A stretch of 37,171 bases of DNA. Source: CAYRML01 sp964425485 (lineage in GTDB: Bacteria > Bacillota > Dehalobacteriia > UBA4068). Position numbers and translations under genes: made by a program. This document shows positions 15,423 through 24,231 of this stretch, in pieces. Positions within the stretch are counted from its first letter, which is position 1. The number at the start of each line of letters is the position of its first letter. The notes below the pieces were generated by a model. The model made no database searches. It saw only the letters and a program-made list of their open reading frames with translations, and was not told where the DNA came from. The stretch spans positions 1 through 37,171 of the forward strand of contig CAYRML010000007.1 of NCBI GenBank assembly GCA_964425485.1. The letters run 5' to 3'.

Positions 15423-16544
15423 TCACCTCTTATTTGCTGCGACGGGATAAGCCGCAAAAAGTATATCCTCGTTAAAATATTCTCTTTCTATGATCTGTAA
15501 AGACATAGCATTGGCCATATTGGCAACGCCGGAACCAGCAAAAATCCCCATCCCATCATTACCCCCGACAAATTTTGGAGCCACAAAAACATAATATTTA
15601 TCGATAAGGCCTGCCCGTAAAAACGATGCGTTGAGGTTGGAACCTGCCTCCACCATAATGCTCATTATGCCCATTCTGTATAAAAAATCTAATAATTCCT
15701 GCAGGTTTATGCGATTGCCTTGATGCGGCAATGCATATATTTTGGCTCCTTTTTTGGTCAGGGCAATGTTATTGCTTTGATCCATGGACTCCTTCTTGGT
15801 AATAATCATGGTCGGCGCCGCTGTGGTATCCAATATCTTAGCATCCACAGGTGTTTGCAGCTCCGGATCGAGCACTATTCGTATGGGCTGCGCTAATAAA
15901 TTATCATCCAAACGTACATTAAGCTGACAATCATCCGCCAATACCGTACCAACACCAGTCAGAACCGCATCATGGCGACTACGCAAAATATGGACATATT
16001 CTCTGCTCTTCTCATTAGTGACCCAGCGCGAGCTGCCGCTTTTGGTTGCGGTTTTACCGTCCAAAGTAATAGCCGTTTTCAGCGCGCAAAAAGTCTTGCG
16101 GGCGGTGATATTTTTTATGTAAATATCATTCAAATAACAGGCTTCTTTTTCCATAACCCCGGAGATAACCTCTATGCCCGCATCTTGAAGCTGTTTGATA
16201 CCTTGTCCGCTGATCAGTGGATTAGGATCAACCATTGCTATTACCACTTTCCTGATACCGGCCCTGATGATGGCATTGGTGCAAGGCGGCGTTTTACCTT
16301 GGTGGCAGCAGGGCTCCAAAGTAACATAGAGCGTAGCCCCACGGGCATTATCTTTGGCCTGATCGAGCGCGAAAATCTCCGCATGAGGGCCGCCGGCCTT
16401 CATATGCCAACCATAGCCTATTATGGTATTCTCTTTAACAACTATAGCGCCAACCATAGGGTTGGGGCTTGTTTTGCCTGCCCCTTTTTTGGCCAAATTC
16501 AAGGCGGTATTCATAAAATATATATTTTTTTCCTCATCACGCAT
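15423..16544 (-). CDS. ribD: Bifunctional diaminohydroxyphosphoribosylaminopyrimidine deaminase / reductase
   Basis: Second and third steps from GTP to riboflavin. The start is ATG 16544 (MRDEEKN), with GGAAAGG about ten bases upstream; an ATG at 16568 has no binding site. The deaminase domain (about residues 8-150) has the zinc motifs HAEIFAL and LEPCCHQGKTPPC. The reductase domain (about 155-373) begins FCALKTAITLDGKTATKSG and later has MVEAGSNLNASFL. The length of 373 residues is typical. It is the first gene of the operon, about 70 nt after the riboswitch-controlled terminator, and overlaps the ribosome binding site of ribE. Confidence 0.96.
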   Translation of the reverse strand: MRDEEKNIYFMNTALNLAKKGAGKTSPNPMVGAIVVKENTIIGYGWHMKAGGPHAEIFALDQAKDNARGATLYVTLEPCCHQGKTPPCTNAIIRAGIRKVVIAMVDPNPLISGQGIKQLQDAGIEVISGVMEKEACYLNDIYIKNITARKTFCALKTAITLDGKTATKSGSSRWVTNEKSREYVHILRSRHDAVLTGVGTVLADDCQLNVRLDDNLLAQPIRIVLDPELQTPVDAKILDTTAAPTMIITKKESMDQSNNIALTKKGAKIYALPHQGNRINLQELLDFLYRMGIMSIMVEAGSNLNASFLRAGLIDKYYVFVAPKFVGGNDGMGIFAGSGVANMANAMSLQIIEREYFNEDILFAAYPVAANKR

Positions 16545-16612
16545 AGAAACAAAACCTTTCCGACCCATGATTTACATACATGTCACAGGCTTATCCGGGC
16601 CTGATAAAGCCT

Positions 16613-16646
16613 GAAAATAAAACCCCAACTGCAAGCAGTCGGGGTT
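16613..16646 (-). terminator. Riboswitch-controlled intrinsic terminator
   Basis: AACCCCAACTGC (16621-16632) and GCAGTCGGGGTT (16635-16646) form a 12-bp stem with one G-T wobble and a very short loop. It is followed on the minus strand by TTATTTTC. It lies between the FMN aptamer and ribD, as expected for transcriptional control when FMN is bound. Confidence 0.9.
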
Positions 16647-16691
16647 AAAGACATAGATATATGAGCTATAATCAGCCATCTTCTTTCATCT

Positions 16692-16796
16692 ATCTTCTTT
16701 CATCCGGACTATAACCGTCGGTACAGGAATTTCACCCGTTCAGCTGCCGCTCGTGGACTTTACCACCGATATGGAATTTCACCAATCCCCGAAGAT
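16692..16796 (-). promoter_or_regulatory. FMN riboswitch (RFN element)
   Basis: On the minus strand the closing stem is ATCTTC (16796-16791) with GAAGAT (16697-16692). Between them are the conserved FMN aptamer blocks in order: GGTGAAATTCC, a GGTGGTAAAGTCCACGAGC block, a second GGTGAAATTCC, ACCGACGGTTATAGTCCGG and ATGAAAGAAG. Placement between a consensus promoter and a terminator ahead of ribD supports FMN-repressed transcription of ribD-ribE-ribBA-ribH. Confidence 0.97.
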
Positions 16797-16816
16797 CAAT
16801 ATTCAATTCAGAGAAA

Positions 16817-16845
16817 ATTATATACCCTGTTCTATTTTTTGTCAA
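16817..16845 (-). promoter_or_regulatory. Riboflavin operon promoter, exact consensus
   Basis: TTGACA (16845-16840), a 17-base spacer and TATAAT (16822-16817) on the minus strand match the consensus fully. The start is predicted about ten bases before the RFN aptamer. The -35 box lies only 11 bp past the rpe stop. Confidence 0.9.
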
Positions 16846-16856
16846 TCTTTTATTGA

Positions 16857-17531
16857 TTATGTAAGTTCTTCATATGTTTTGTCGCCTATTTGCTGAAGAT
16901 CGCGAACTGCCTGTGCCGGATCCTGAGCATTAAAAATAGCTGCCGCCGCTACCAATACATTGGCACCGGCTTGTACGACCATTGCCGCATTATCCAAACA
17001 AATACCCCCATCCACCTGGATATCTGTTTTGAGGCCGCTCGATTTGATCACGGAATACAACTTGCGGCATTTGTTGAGCGTGGAAGGAATGAAGCTCTGG
17101 CCGCAAAAACCAGGATTGACGCTCATCAAAGTGACCATATCCAATTCTTCGAGTATATCCTCCAGCACATAAATAGGCGTAGCCGGATTGAGAGCGATAC
17201 CAACTTTGACACCGGCCGCTTTGATCTGCTGCACAGTGCGGTGCAAGTGCAAACAAGCCTCATGATGCACCGTGATAAGGTCAACGCCGGCAGCAACAAA
17301 ATCATCCACGAAGCGAGCAGGCTCCCGAACCATCAAATGGGCATCGAAAAACATATTGCTGTGAGGGCGCAGTTTTTTGATGAAGGCCGGCCCAAAAGAG
17401 ATATTGGGCACAAAATCCCCATCCATGACATCCAGATGCAAATACTGGGCTCCCGCTCCCTCCACCACTGCTATATGGCGGCCTATATTCCAAAAATCGG
17501 CGCCTAATATAGATGGAGCTATCTTGATCAT
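16857..17531 (-). CDS. rpe: Ribulose-phosphate 3-epimerase
   Basis: Interconverts ribulose 5-phosphate and xylulose 5-phosphate in the pentose phosphate pathway. The 224-residue TIM barrel has MIKIAPSILGADF at the N-terminus, HLDVMDGDFVPNISFGP with the metal and catalytic Asp, FDAHLMV, TLMSVNPGFCGQSFIP and the phosphate-binding QVDGGICLDNA. The start is ATG 17531, sharing a base with the rsgA stop (TGATG), with AGGAG eight bases upstream; the TTG before it is not needed. It is last in the priA-to-rpe operon, and runs without a terminator to the rib promoter. Confidence 0.96.
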   Translation of the reverse strand: MIKIAPSILGADFWNIGRHIAVVEGAGAQYLHLDVMDGDFVPNISFGPAFIKKLRPHSNMFFDAHLMVREPARFVDDFVAAGVDLITVHHEACLHLHRTVQQIKAAGVKVGIALNPATPIYVLEDILEELDMVTLMSVNPGFCGQSFIPSTLNKCRKLYSVIKSSGLKTDIQVDGGICLDNAAMVVQAGANVLVAAAAIFNAQDPAQAVRDLQQIGDKTYEELT

Positions 17532-18427
17532 CAATATTTCTCCTCTCTTTCTCTCAACTCATTTAAAAGCCGCAAATATCTTTGATATCTGCCATGGTCA
17601 ATAATACCCTCCGCCAGCGCCGCTTTGACCGCGCAATCCGGTTCCTGATCATGAAGACAACCATCAAAACGGCATGGCCCCACAGCCATAAAATCGGGAT
17701 AATAATGGGTCAGATCGCGAAATTCCAATTCCTGCGGCAAATCCAAAAGGGAAAATCCCGGCGTATCGGCTACTAATGTTTGATCAGATAATTGGATGAT
17801 TTTGACATGACGCGTTGTATGTCGCCCTCTTTGCAGCCTGTGGCTGATCATGCCTACCGGTAGCCCTAATGAAGGGCAAAGGGCATTAAGAATGCTGGAT
17901 TTGCCAATGCCGGAAGGACCGGCAAAGACGGAAAATTTGCCGCTTAGAACAGCTGTCAGTTGCTCTATGTTGTGTTTGTTTAAGGCACTGACAAAAAGCG
18001 TAATGAAACCGGCCTCCTGATAAGGATTTAGCCGACTATCAAGCTCCTCTTTTTCCTGATCGGATAACAGATCACATTTATTGATACAGATTACCGGCAG
18101 GACATGATTATAAGCAGTCATTACCAGCATCCTGTCCAATAGTAAGAAATCCGGTTTTGGCTCCTTGGCTGCAAAGAGCAATATGGCCTGCTCCACATTA
18201 GCGATTTTTGGCCGTTGCAGTTGATTGTGGCGGGGCAATATCTCCTCGATCATGCCTTCCGGCAGACCGGGCTTACGGCTGATTTTTACTTTATCGCCGG
18301 GATAGAGGCCTTGTCCGCCGCTTTTAGCCAGGCCACGCAACTTGCAGGTAATCCTGGCATCAGGCAAAAGCACCTCATAAAAGCCGCCATAACCCCATAA
18401 TACCGTGCCCTGATCGTTAAGAGACAT
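17531..18427 (-). CDS. rsgA: Ribosome small subunit-dependent GTPase A
   Basis: A circularly permuted GTPase that checks late 30S subunit assembly. An OB fold occupies about residues 1-65. The permuted G domain then reads G4 first (INKCDL, near 112), followed by G1 (GPSGIGKSS, near 170) and G3-like VADTPGFS. The C-terminal zinc segment has CRFDGCLHDQEPDC. The length of 298 is normal. Its first 11 bases overlap the end of pknB in another frame, and rpe starts on its stop codon. The rsgA-rpe pair behind pknB is a conserved Firmicute arrangement. Confidence 0.96.
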   Translation of the reverse strand: MSLNDQGTVLWGYGGFYEVLLPDARITCKLRGLAKSGGQGLYPGDKVKISRKPGLPEGMIEEILPRHNQLQRPKIANVEQAILLFAAKEPKPDFLLLDRMLVMTAYNHVLPVICINKCDLLSDQEKEELDSRLNPYQEAGFITLFVSALNKHNIEQLTAVLSGKFSVFAGPSGIGKSSILNALCPSLGLPVGMISHRLQRGRHTTRHVKIIQLSDQTLVADTPGFSLLDLPQELEFRDLTHYYPDFMAVGPCRFDGCLHDQEPDCAVKAALAEGIIDHGRYQRYLRLLNELREREEKY

Positions 18428-20318
18428 CTTTAATATCCACCTGTATTCCGTCCAAGAACACCTTGATCTTGCCGGAATTATAATATGTTACTTGATAGCT
18501 CATGGTTGTTCCCGCAGGGTGATTTTGATTATATACTTCATAAGTACCGGTCACATCACTGACCAGTATCTTGATATTATGATCGCTGCCGTCATCAGGA
18601 ATATGACAAATAACGGTTGTAGTTTTGGCTACTTTACCGGGCCCATCGCTGACCACCAAATCAACAGATGCGCCTTGCTCCACTTCTGTGCCGGCGGCTA
18701 TGCTTTGCTCGAAAACTACGCCCTGATCATATTCATAACTTTGCTTAGTATCGGCTTTGCCTAAAGTCAGCATATTATTATCTATAATTTTTTTGGCCTC
18801 CGCCAAAGTTTTACCGGTCAAAGTAGGCATAGTTATGATAGGCAGCTGTTGGCCTTTGCTGACTGTGATAACGACAGTGCTGCCCTCCGCGGCATTGTCG
18901 CCGCCATCAGGATTCTGACTTATGACTTTGCCTTTTTCCACCTGGGGATCATATTCTTCTTTTACCTCAACCTCAAAATTGGCATCCTGCAAAGTTTGTT
19001 TGGCATCTTCTAGGCTGTATCCTACTACATCCGGCACAGAACCTTCTTCAGCACCCTTGCTGACCACCAAATCCAAAGTGCGATTTTTCTTAACTGTTTG
19101 TCCCGCTTCTATACTCTGGGAAATAACATAGCCTTCCTCTACTTTTGCATCATAACGCTCAGTAATTTCATACTTCATACCTATATCATCAAGCATCTCC
19201 TGAGCTTCGGCAATCGGTTTGTCCACCACATTGGGCACAGTTACTTCCCCTACGGCAAAGCCGCCGCCCACAACCTGGAACAAAAGAAAGGCCACGGCAG
19301 CCACCAAAACAATGGCTAGAATGATGATAGTACGTTTATTTTTACTATTGGGCGCTGCTGCGCTTGATCTGGCCGGCTGACGAAAAGGCAGTGCAGCAGC
19401 GCTTTCCGCTTCGATCTCGGCCACGGAATCCGCTTCTATTTCCCTGGTTGCCTCCAGCGGCAAATCATCCTCATAGGGCTGATAAACGCTGTTGATTCCT
19501 TCCACAGCAGCGCGAATGGCATTTTCCATCTCGAAAGCGGAGGCATAACGGATTTCCGGATTTTTACGCATAGCACGCATAACCACATAGGAAAGCCCGA
19601 CCGGCACATCAGTATTGATATGATGGGGCGGCACTATTTCCGCCTGCACATGCTGCATAGCCACGTTAATGGGTGAATCACCGATAAAAGGCAACTGGCC
19701 GGTCAGCATTTCGTAGAAAACCACACCCGCCGAATAAATATCGGATTTCTCCGTCACATTACGTCCCTGCACCTGTTCCGGAGAGATATATTGCACGGAG
19801 CCCATTATCTTGGTAGATGAAGTGTAGGTCTGCGTCACATCACTGATGCCGACGGCTATGCCAAAATCGGTAACTTTGACGCGACCATCAACAGATAATA
19901 GTATATTATGGGATTTTATATCCCGATGTATGATGCCATGCTCATGGGCATAGCCAATACCTTCAAGCATCTGGCACATGATATTAACGGAATCGTTGAT
20001 GGATAAAACTCCCATGCTTTTGATATAATCCTTCAGCGATTCGCCTTCCACAAATTCCATAACGATATAGTGCATATCGTCCTCAAAACCAACATCATAT
20101 ACCGCAACAATATTGCCATGAGAAAGGCTGGCTACGGCCTGTGCCTCCCTTTGAAAGCGGCGCACAAAGGCCTCATCGCCGTTATATTCTTCCCGCAGCA
20201 CTTTGATCGTGACCATGCGACCCAATAAATTATCGCGGCCCTTATAAACCACAGCCGTGCCGCCGGAACCAAGCTGATCTATAATTTCGTAACGATTATT
20301 AAATATTTTACCTATCAT
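18417..20318 (-). CDS. pknB: Stk1/PknB family Ser/Thr kinase with PASTA repeats
   Basis: A membrane receptor-like kinase that senses peptidoglycan fragments or lipid II and controls cell wall and, in spore formers, germination. The start is ATG 20318 (MIGKIFNNRYEI), overlapping the stp end. The kinase domain (about residues 10-270) has GSGGTAVVYKG, VTIKVLREE, HRDIKSHN, DFG and SPEQ. A linker leads to one transmembrane helix at about 330-352. Three PASTA repeats follow (about 359-559), each starting with a VPNVV-like or MPTLTGK-like motif. A further 75-residue beta-rich domain of unknown function ends the protein. Its phosphatase stp is directly upstream and overlaps it. Confidence 0.95.
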   Translation of the reverse strand: MIGKIFNNRYEIIDQLGSGGTAVVYKGRDNLLGRMVTIKVLREEYNGDEAFVRRFQREAQAVASLSHGNIVAVYDVGFEDDMHYIVMEFVEGESLKDYIKSMGVLSINDSVNIMCQMLEGIGYAHEHGIIHRDIKSHNILLSVDGRVKVTDFGIAVGISDVTQTYTSSTKIMGSVQYISPEQVQGRNVTEKSDIYSAGVVFYEMLTGQLPFIGDSPINVAMQHVQAEIVPPHHINTDVPVGLSYVVMRAMRKNPEIRYASAFEMENAIRAAVEGINSVYQPYEDDLPLEATREIEADSVAEIEAESAAALPFRQPARSSAAAPNSKNKRTIIILAIVLVAAVAFLLFQVVGGGFAVGEVTVPNVVDKPIAEAQEMLDDIGMKYEITERYDAKVEEGYVISQSIEAGQTVKKNRTLDLVVSKGAEEGSVPDVVGYSLEDAKQTLQDANFEVEVKEEYDPQVEKGKVISQNPDGGDNAAEGSTVVITVSKGQQLPIITMPTLTGKTLAEAKKIIDNNMLTLGKADTKQSYEYDQGVVFEQSIAAGTEVEQGASVDLVVSDGPGKVAKTTTVICHIPDDGSDHNIKILVSDVTGTYEVYNQNHPAGTTMSYQVTYYNSGKIKVFLDGIQVDIKDVS

Positions 20319-21036
20319 TATTTTCACCATCCTCACAACGAACCAAGACTACGGAAATATTGTCAAATCCGCCTCTTTCCAATGCCAGCCCGACCATATT
20401 TTTCACAGTCCTGTTCAGATCATCGTCCACCGCCAGCAAAGCCATTATTTCATATTCTTCTAACATATTATAAAAGCCGTCGCTGCATAAAAGCAGATAA
20501 TCGCCTTTTTGCCAATAGTTATGTCCGATATCTACATTTACCAGCGATTCCTGCCCCAAAGAGCGGACAAGAATATTTTTTTGCGGATGATTGCGCGCCT
20601 CATCCGCTGTTATATTGCCTTCTTTGAGCAATTTCTGAACCAAAGAATGGTCCTCCGTCAGCTGCTGTATACCGTTTTTATCTATAAGATAGGCACGGCT
20701 GTCACCTACATGCGCCCAAAATATTTCTTTATCATTGGCCATAGCCGCTGTCATAGTAGTGCCCATGCCTAACTGTTCCGGGTTTTTGCCCGCCTGGAAC
20801 AGAACATTATTGGCCTCGTAAAAGGCCTGTTTAAGTAATATATGGGGTGATTCATCCGGATCGCTGCGCACGATTTTGCTCGTGATAGACACAGCCGTGG
20901 AACTGGCAATTTCCCCGGCCAAGCGACCACCGATCCCATCAGCCACAATAAAAAGCCCCAAAGAGCTGTCACAAAGGACCGCGTCCTCGTTCTTTTTACG
21001 CACTGCTCCAATATGGCTGTATGCTTGAGCTTGCAT
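20308..21036 (-). CDS. stp: Stp1/PrpC-type PP2C Ser/Thr phosphatase
   Basis: A metal-dependent protein phosphatase that reverses PknB phosphorylation in the cytoplasm. The start is ATG 21036 (MQAQAYSHIG), with GGAGG seven bases upstream. The 242-residue PP2C fold shows RKKNEDAVL, FIVADGIGGRLAGEIASS with the metal-binding Asp, FWAHVGDSRAYL, LTEDHSLV and LLCSDGFYNML near the C-terminus, and GGFDNISVVLVR at the end. It lies between rlmN and pknB, one base after the rlmN stop, and overlaps the pknB start by 11 bp. Confidence 0.96.
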   Translation of the reverse strand: MQAQAYSHIGAVRKKNEDAVLCDSSLGLFIVADGIGGRLAGEIASSTAVSITSKIVRSDPDESPHILLKQAFYEANNVLFQAGKNPEQLGMGTTMTAAMANDKEIFWAHVGDSRAYLIDKNGIQQLTEDHSLVQKLLKEGNITADEARNHPQKNILVRSLGQESLVNVDIGHNYWQKGDYLLLCSDGFYNMLEEYEIMALLAVDDDLNRTVKNMVGLALERGGFDNISVVLVRCEDGENNDR

Positions 21037-21037
21037 T

Positions 21038-22102
21038 TTACACCTCCATTTTTTGCCGGCGTGATAATTGGCCGCAAGCCGCATTAATATCCAAACCTCT
21101 GGACTCCCTTTGATGCACTGTCAGGCCAAAAGATTCCACAATCCGACAAAAATCTTTTATAACTTCTATTTTTGATGGCAAAAATCCTGTTTTCGGCACA
21201 GGATTGGCCGCAATGATATTGAGCAAACAATCTTCCGCTTTCAATAAATCGGCCAATTCCTTGGCATCTTCTTTACTGTCATTGATACCGGCAAATAGAG
21301 CATACTCATATGTGATGCGCCGACCCGTCTTTTCTCTATAATAGCGGCAAGCCGCAAGCAGCTCCTTGACACTGTATTTATGCGCGACGGGCATCATAGA
21401 TGATCTTTTAACATCATTAGGCGCATGTAATGATATAGCCAGCTCTACCTGTTTTTGCCAATCTGCCAGCTTATATATCTCCGGCACCAGGCCGCAAGTG
21501 GATATAGTCATCCTGCGCATACCGATATCAAGGCCATCAGCATCATTGAAAATCAAAAGGCTTTTTTTCACATTATCAAGATTCAAAAGCGGCTCTCCCA
21601 TACCCATATAAACAATATTGGAGATACCGGCAAAACCCTTTTGCGCCGCAAAATCAGCGGCTAAAAGTACTTGTGATATTATTTCCCCCACGCTGAGATT
21701 GCGCCCGGGACCATTGGCCGCCGTTGCGCAAAAAGCGCAGCCCATGGCGCATCCTGTTTGAGTGCTGATGCAACAAGTGGCTCTGTCGCGCGCATCTTTG
21801 CGACAATAAAGCATCAGTACCATCTCTATGGTGGCCCCATCTGTTAAAGATAAGAGCAGCTTCAGCGTATCACCGCTGGCTGATTGGCTTTTCCTGACAA
21901 TGTGCGGCAAAGTGATTTGAGCTTTTTGCGCCAATTCCTGCCTTTGGATCAGCGATAGATCAGTGAAGCTGCTGAAATCCATTATCCTTTTGCCATGCAG
22001 CCAAGAAAATATCTGCCGCCCCCGAAAAGCCGGCCAGCCCCAGCTTTGGATCAGCTGTTTAATCTCTTCCTGCTCCATACCAAGTAAATCTGCTTTCAAC
22101 AT
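21038..22102 (-). CDS. rlmN: Dual-specificity 23S rRNA/tRNA adenine C2-methyltransferase
   Basis: A radical SAM enzyme that makes 2-methyladenosine at A2503 of 23S rRNA and A37 of some tRNAs. The 354-residue protein has the FRGRQIFSWLHGKR opening and the [4Fe-4S] CxxxCxxC motif as CAMGCAFC (Cys118, 122, 125). It also has MGMGEPLLN and the reactive cysteine near the end in AACGQL (Cys343), with its partner on the GCAMG side of the active site. It is one base from rsmB and one base from stp, inside a tightly packed operon. Confidence 0.96.
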   Translation of the reverse strand: MLKADLLGMEQEEIKQLIQSWGWPAFRGRQIFSWLHGKRIMDFSSFTDLSLIQRQELAQKAQITLPHIVRKSQSASGDTLKLLLSLTDGATIEMVLMLYCRKDARDRATCCISTQTGCAMGCAFCATAANGPGRNLSVGEIISQVLLAADFAAQKGFAGISNIVYMGMGEPLLNLDNVKKSLLIFNDADGLDIGMRRMTISTCGLVPEIYKLADWQKQVELAISLHAPNDVKRSSMMPVAHKYSVKELLAACRYYREKTGRRITYEYALFAGINDSKEDAKELADLLKAEDCLLNIIAANPVPKTGFLPSKIEVIKDFCRIVESFGLTVHQRESRGLDINAACGQLSRRQKMEV

Positions 22103-22103
22103 A

Positions 22104-23474
22104 CTACCCTTTCTTATGCAGCCGACTGATAAAAAATCCTTCTATGCCCTCATTTTGTGGCAATAGCTGCAACATGCCCGACGCTGCCTTCTGTAATATC
22201 TCTTGTGGCAAAGAGGATGGTAAATATTGGGCAAAACCCTCCGGCTCAAAATCCGGCCTTTGCTCTAAAAACCACTGTACATTATCCTGGTTTTCCTCCC
22301 TGGTAACGGTACAGGTGGAAAAACAAAGGCTGCCTCCCGGCCGCAAATACTCAGCCGCTGCCAGCAAGATTTCCCGCGACAGCTTTTGCATATCCATAAT
22401 ATCCTGCAGGTCCTTACGCCAGCGGGCATCGGCCCGGCGGGATAATATGCCCAAACCGGAACAAGGCGCGTCAAGCAGTATGTAATCGGCCCAAGCCTGA
22501 TATTCAGCAGGCAGATGACGGGCATCGGCTTGTTTTTCCTTGATAATATCAATCCCCAGCCTCTGATAATTTTGCCGCATGAGGCCCAGTTTATGTTCAT
22601 GAATATCGAGGGCATCTATCCGCCCCCTGTTTTGCATCAATTGCGCCAGATGACAGGTTTTACCGCCCGGAGCAGCGCAAAGATCCAGCACCTTGCTGCC
22701 AGGATGCGGACTTAAGGCATGAGCCACCAGCATGGATGCCTGATCCTGAGCCTGGAATAAGCCCTCGCTAAAAAGATTGCTGGCAAAAAGTCCGCTGGCT
22801 TGCGCTAAGATTATGGCTTCCGGAGCAAAAGCGCCGGGCCGTGCGGCAAAACCTCTCTCATGCAAGGCGGATAAAAGCTGCGGCCGGCCCAGTTTCAGGG
22901 TGTTGGTTCTGATGACAACATCATGGGCCTGGTTATTATAGAGGCAAAATTCTATGGCCGCCTCCCGGCCAAACCGTTCCAGTAAATATTCCGCCAGCCA
23001 GCGCGGATGAGAAAGCGTAACGGTTAAATAAGCCAAAATATCATCTTCCGGCCGCGGCAAAGCATATTGCTCCTGATGGCGCAAATAATTGCGCAGAACA
23101 CCGTTGACTAAAGCGGCAGTGCCCTTATGCCCGTATTTTTTGGCCAGATTGACACCTTCGTTAACAGCTGCGGAAGCAGGGATTTTTTGCAAATAAACAA
23201 GCTGATAAAGGCTTAGGCGCAGGATTAATAATATCCATAAAGGCAGCTCGGATAAAGGCTTTTTCAGCATTTGCCGCAAAATATTATCAAGGGCGTTTTG
23301 CATGCGCAACGTACCATAAACAAGCTCCGTTATCAGCCTTTTATCATCGGCGGCAATATTATCCGCAGCCAAAGAGCGTGCCGCCTGCAAATTGGCATAG
23401 GCATCGTCTTTGACAATTTTATGAAGAATCAGCAAAGCCTGCTCCCGTGCGGAGCTTACTTTTTTCATAGTCAT
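22104..23474 (-). CDS. rsmB: 16S rRNA (cytosine-967-C5)-methyltransferase
   Basis: Methylates C967 of 16S rRNA. The N-terminal NusB-like RNA-binding domain (about residues 5-130) contains EQALLILHKIV and ELVYGTLRMQNALD. The SAM methyltransferase half has VLDLCAAPGGKTCHLAQLM, DAPCSGLGILSRRADARW and the catalytic-Cys segment FSTCTVTREENQDN. The start is taken as ATG 23474; ATG 23468 is two codons further in and also possible, and only a weak AGAG site is seen. The length of about 456 is normal. It follows the zinc peptidase gene closely. Confidence 0.95.
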   Translation of the reverse strand: MTMKKVSSAREQALLILHKIVKDDAYANLQAARSLAADNIAADDKRLITELVYGTLRMQNALDNILRQMLKKPLSELPLWILLILRLSLYQLVYLQKIPASAAVNEGVNLAKKYGHKGTAALVNGVLRNYLRHQEQYALPRPEDDILAYLTVTLSHPRWLAEYLLERFGREAAIEFCLYNNQAHDVVIRTNTLKLGRPQLLSALHERGFAARPGAFAPEAIILAQASGLFASNLFSEGLFQAQDQASMLVAHALSPHPGSKVLDLCAAPGGKTCHLAQLMQNRGRIDALDIHEHKLGLMRQNYQRLGIDIIKEKQADARHLPAEYQAWADYILLDAPCSGLGILSRRADARWRKDLQDIMDMQKLSREILLAAAEYLRPGGSLCFSTCTVTREENQDNVQWFLEQRPDFEPEGFAQYLPSSLPQEILQKAASGMLQLLPQNEGIEGFFISRLHKKG

Positions 23475-23490
23475 ATTCTCTCTGCCCGCT

Positions 23491-24177
23491 TTAACTCCGT
23501 CGACCGCCGCCAAAGATCAAAAGCAAGCGCAGAAATTGCAGAATGCTGACCAATAGAGCGGCCACATAGGTCAATGCCGCAGCGCTCAATACCTTTTTGG
23601 CTTGAGCCACTTCCTCATCATATAAAAATCCGCCGCTTGATAAAGAAACCAAAGCCCTGCCGGAAGCATTAAATTCTACCGGCAGAGTCACCAGTTGGAA
23701 AATAACCGCCCCGCCGAAGATCCAGACACCTATCTGGGCTAAGCCCAAAGCTCCGAACAAAATGCCTACGATAATCAAGATCCAGGAAGCATAAGTGGCA
23801 AAACTCGCCACCGGCACCAAAGCCGAGCGAATCTTCAGCGGCACATAACCTTCACTGTGCTGCACGGCATGGCCCACCTCATGGGCAGCAATACCGATCG
23901 CTGCCACGGAAGTGCTGTTATATACCGGTTGTGAAAGCCGTAAGACACGATGCGCCGGATCATAGTGGTCGGTCAGATCGCCGTCTATCAATTCTACCGG
24001 TACATCACTTAGGCCATTTTTATCCAATAATCGCCTGGCAATATTTGCGGCGGAGTCCCCTTTAAGCGAAAGAACTTTCGAATATTTATTAAAGGCAGCG
24101 GAAACCCTGGCCTGCGCCCATATGGCGATGGCAACACCCACCAGCAACATCCATATATATGGATCATAGAAAAACAT
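23491..24177 (-). CDS. YugP-family membrane zinc metallopeptidase
   Basis: A membrane-bound protease of the YugP (DUF2268-like, neutral zinc metallopeptidase) family with unknown substrates. The start ATG 24177 (MFFYDPYIW) has AGGAGG upstream. The 228-residue protein has an N-terminal helix (about 8-22), the zinc site HEVGH at 99-103 within AAIGIAAHEVGHAVQH, and hydrophobic helices at about 115-165 and near the C-terminus. EFNASGRAL supplies the third part of the site. It lies between DUF116 and rsmB, its usual neighbours in clostridia. Confidence 0.9.
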   Translation of the reverse strand: MFFYDPYIWMLLVGVAIAIWAQARVSAAFNKYSKVLSLKGDSAANIARRLLDKNGLSDVPVELIDGDLTDHYDPAHRVLRLSQPVYNSTSVAAIGIAAHEVGHAVQHSEGYVPLKIRSALVPVASFATYASWILIIVGILFGALGLAQIGVWIFGGAVIFQLVTLPVEFNASGRALVSLSSGGFLYDEEVAQAKKVLSAAALTYVAALLVSILQFLRLLLIFGGGRRS

Positions 24178-24231
24178 TTTTTGAAACCTCCTAATTTTAA
24201 ACCTCTGCCGCCCCAAAGATAAGGCTTATGC

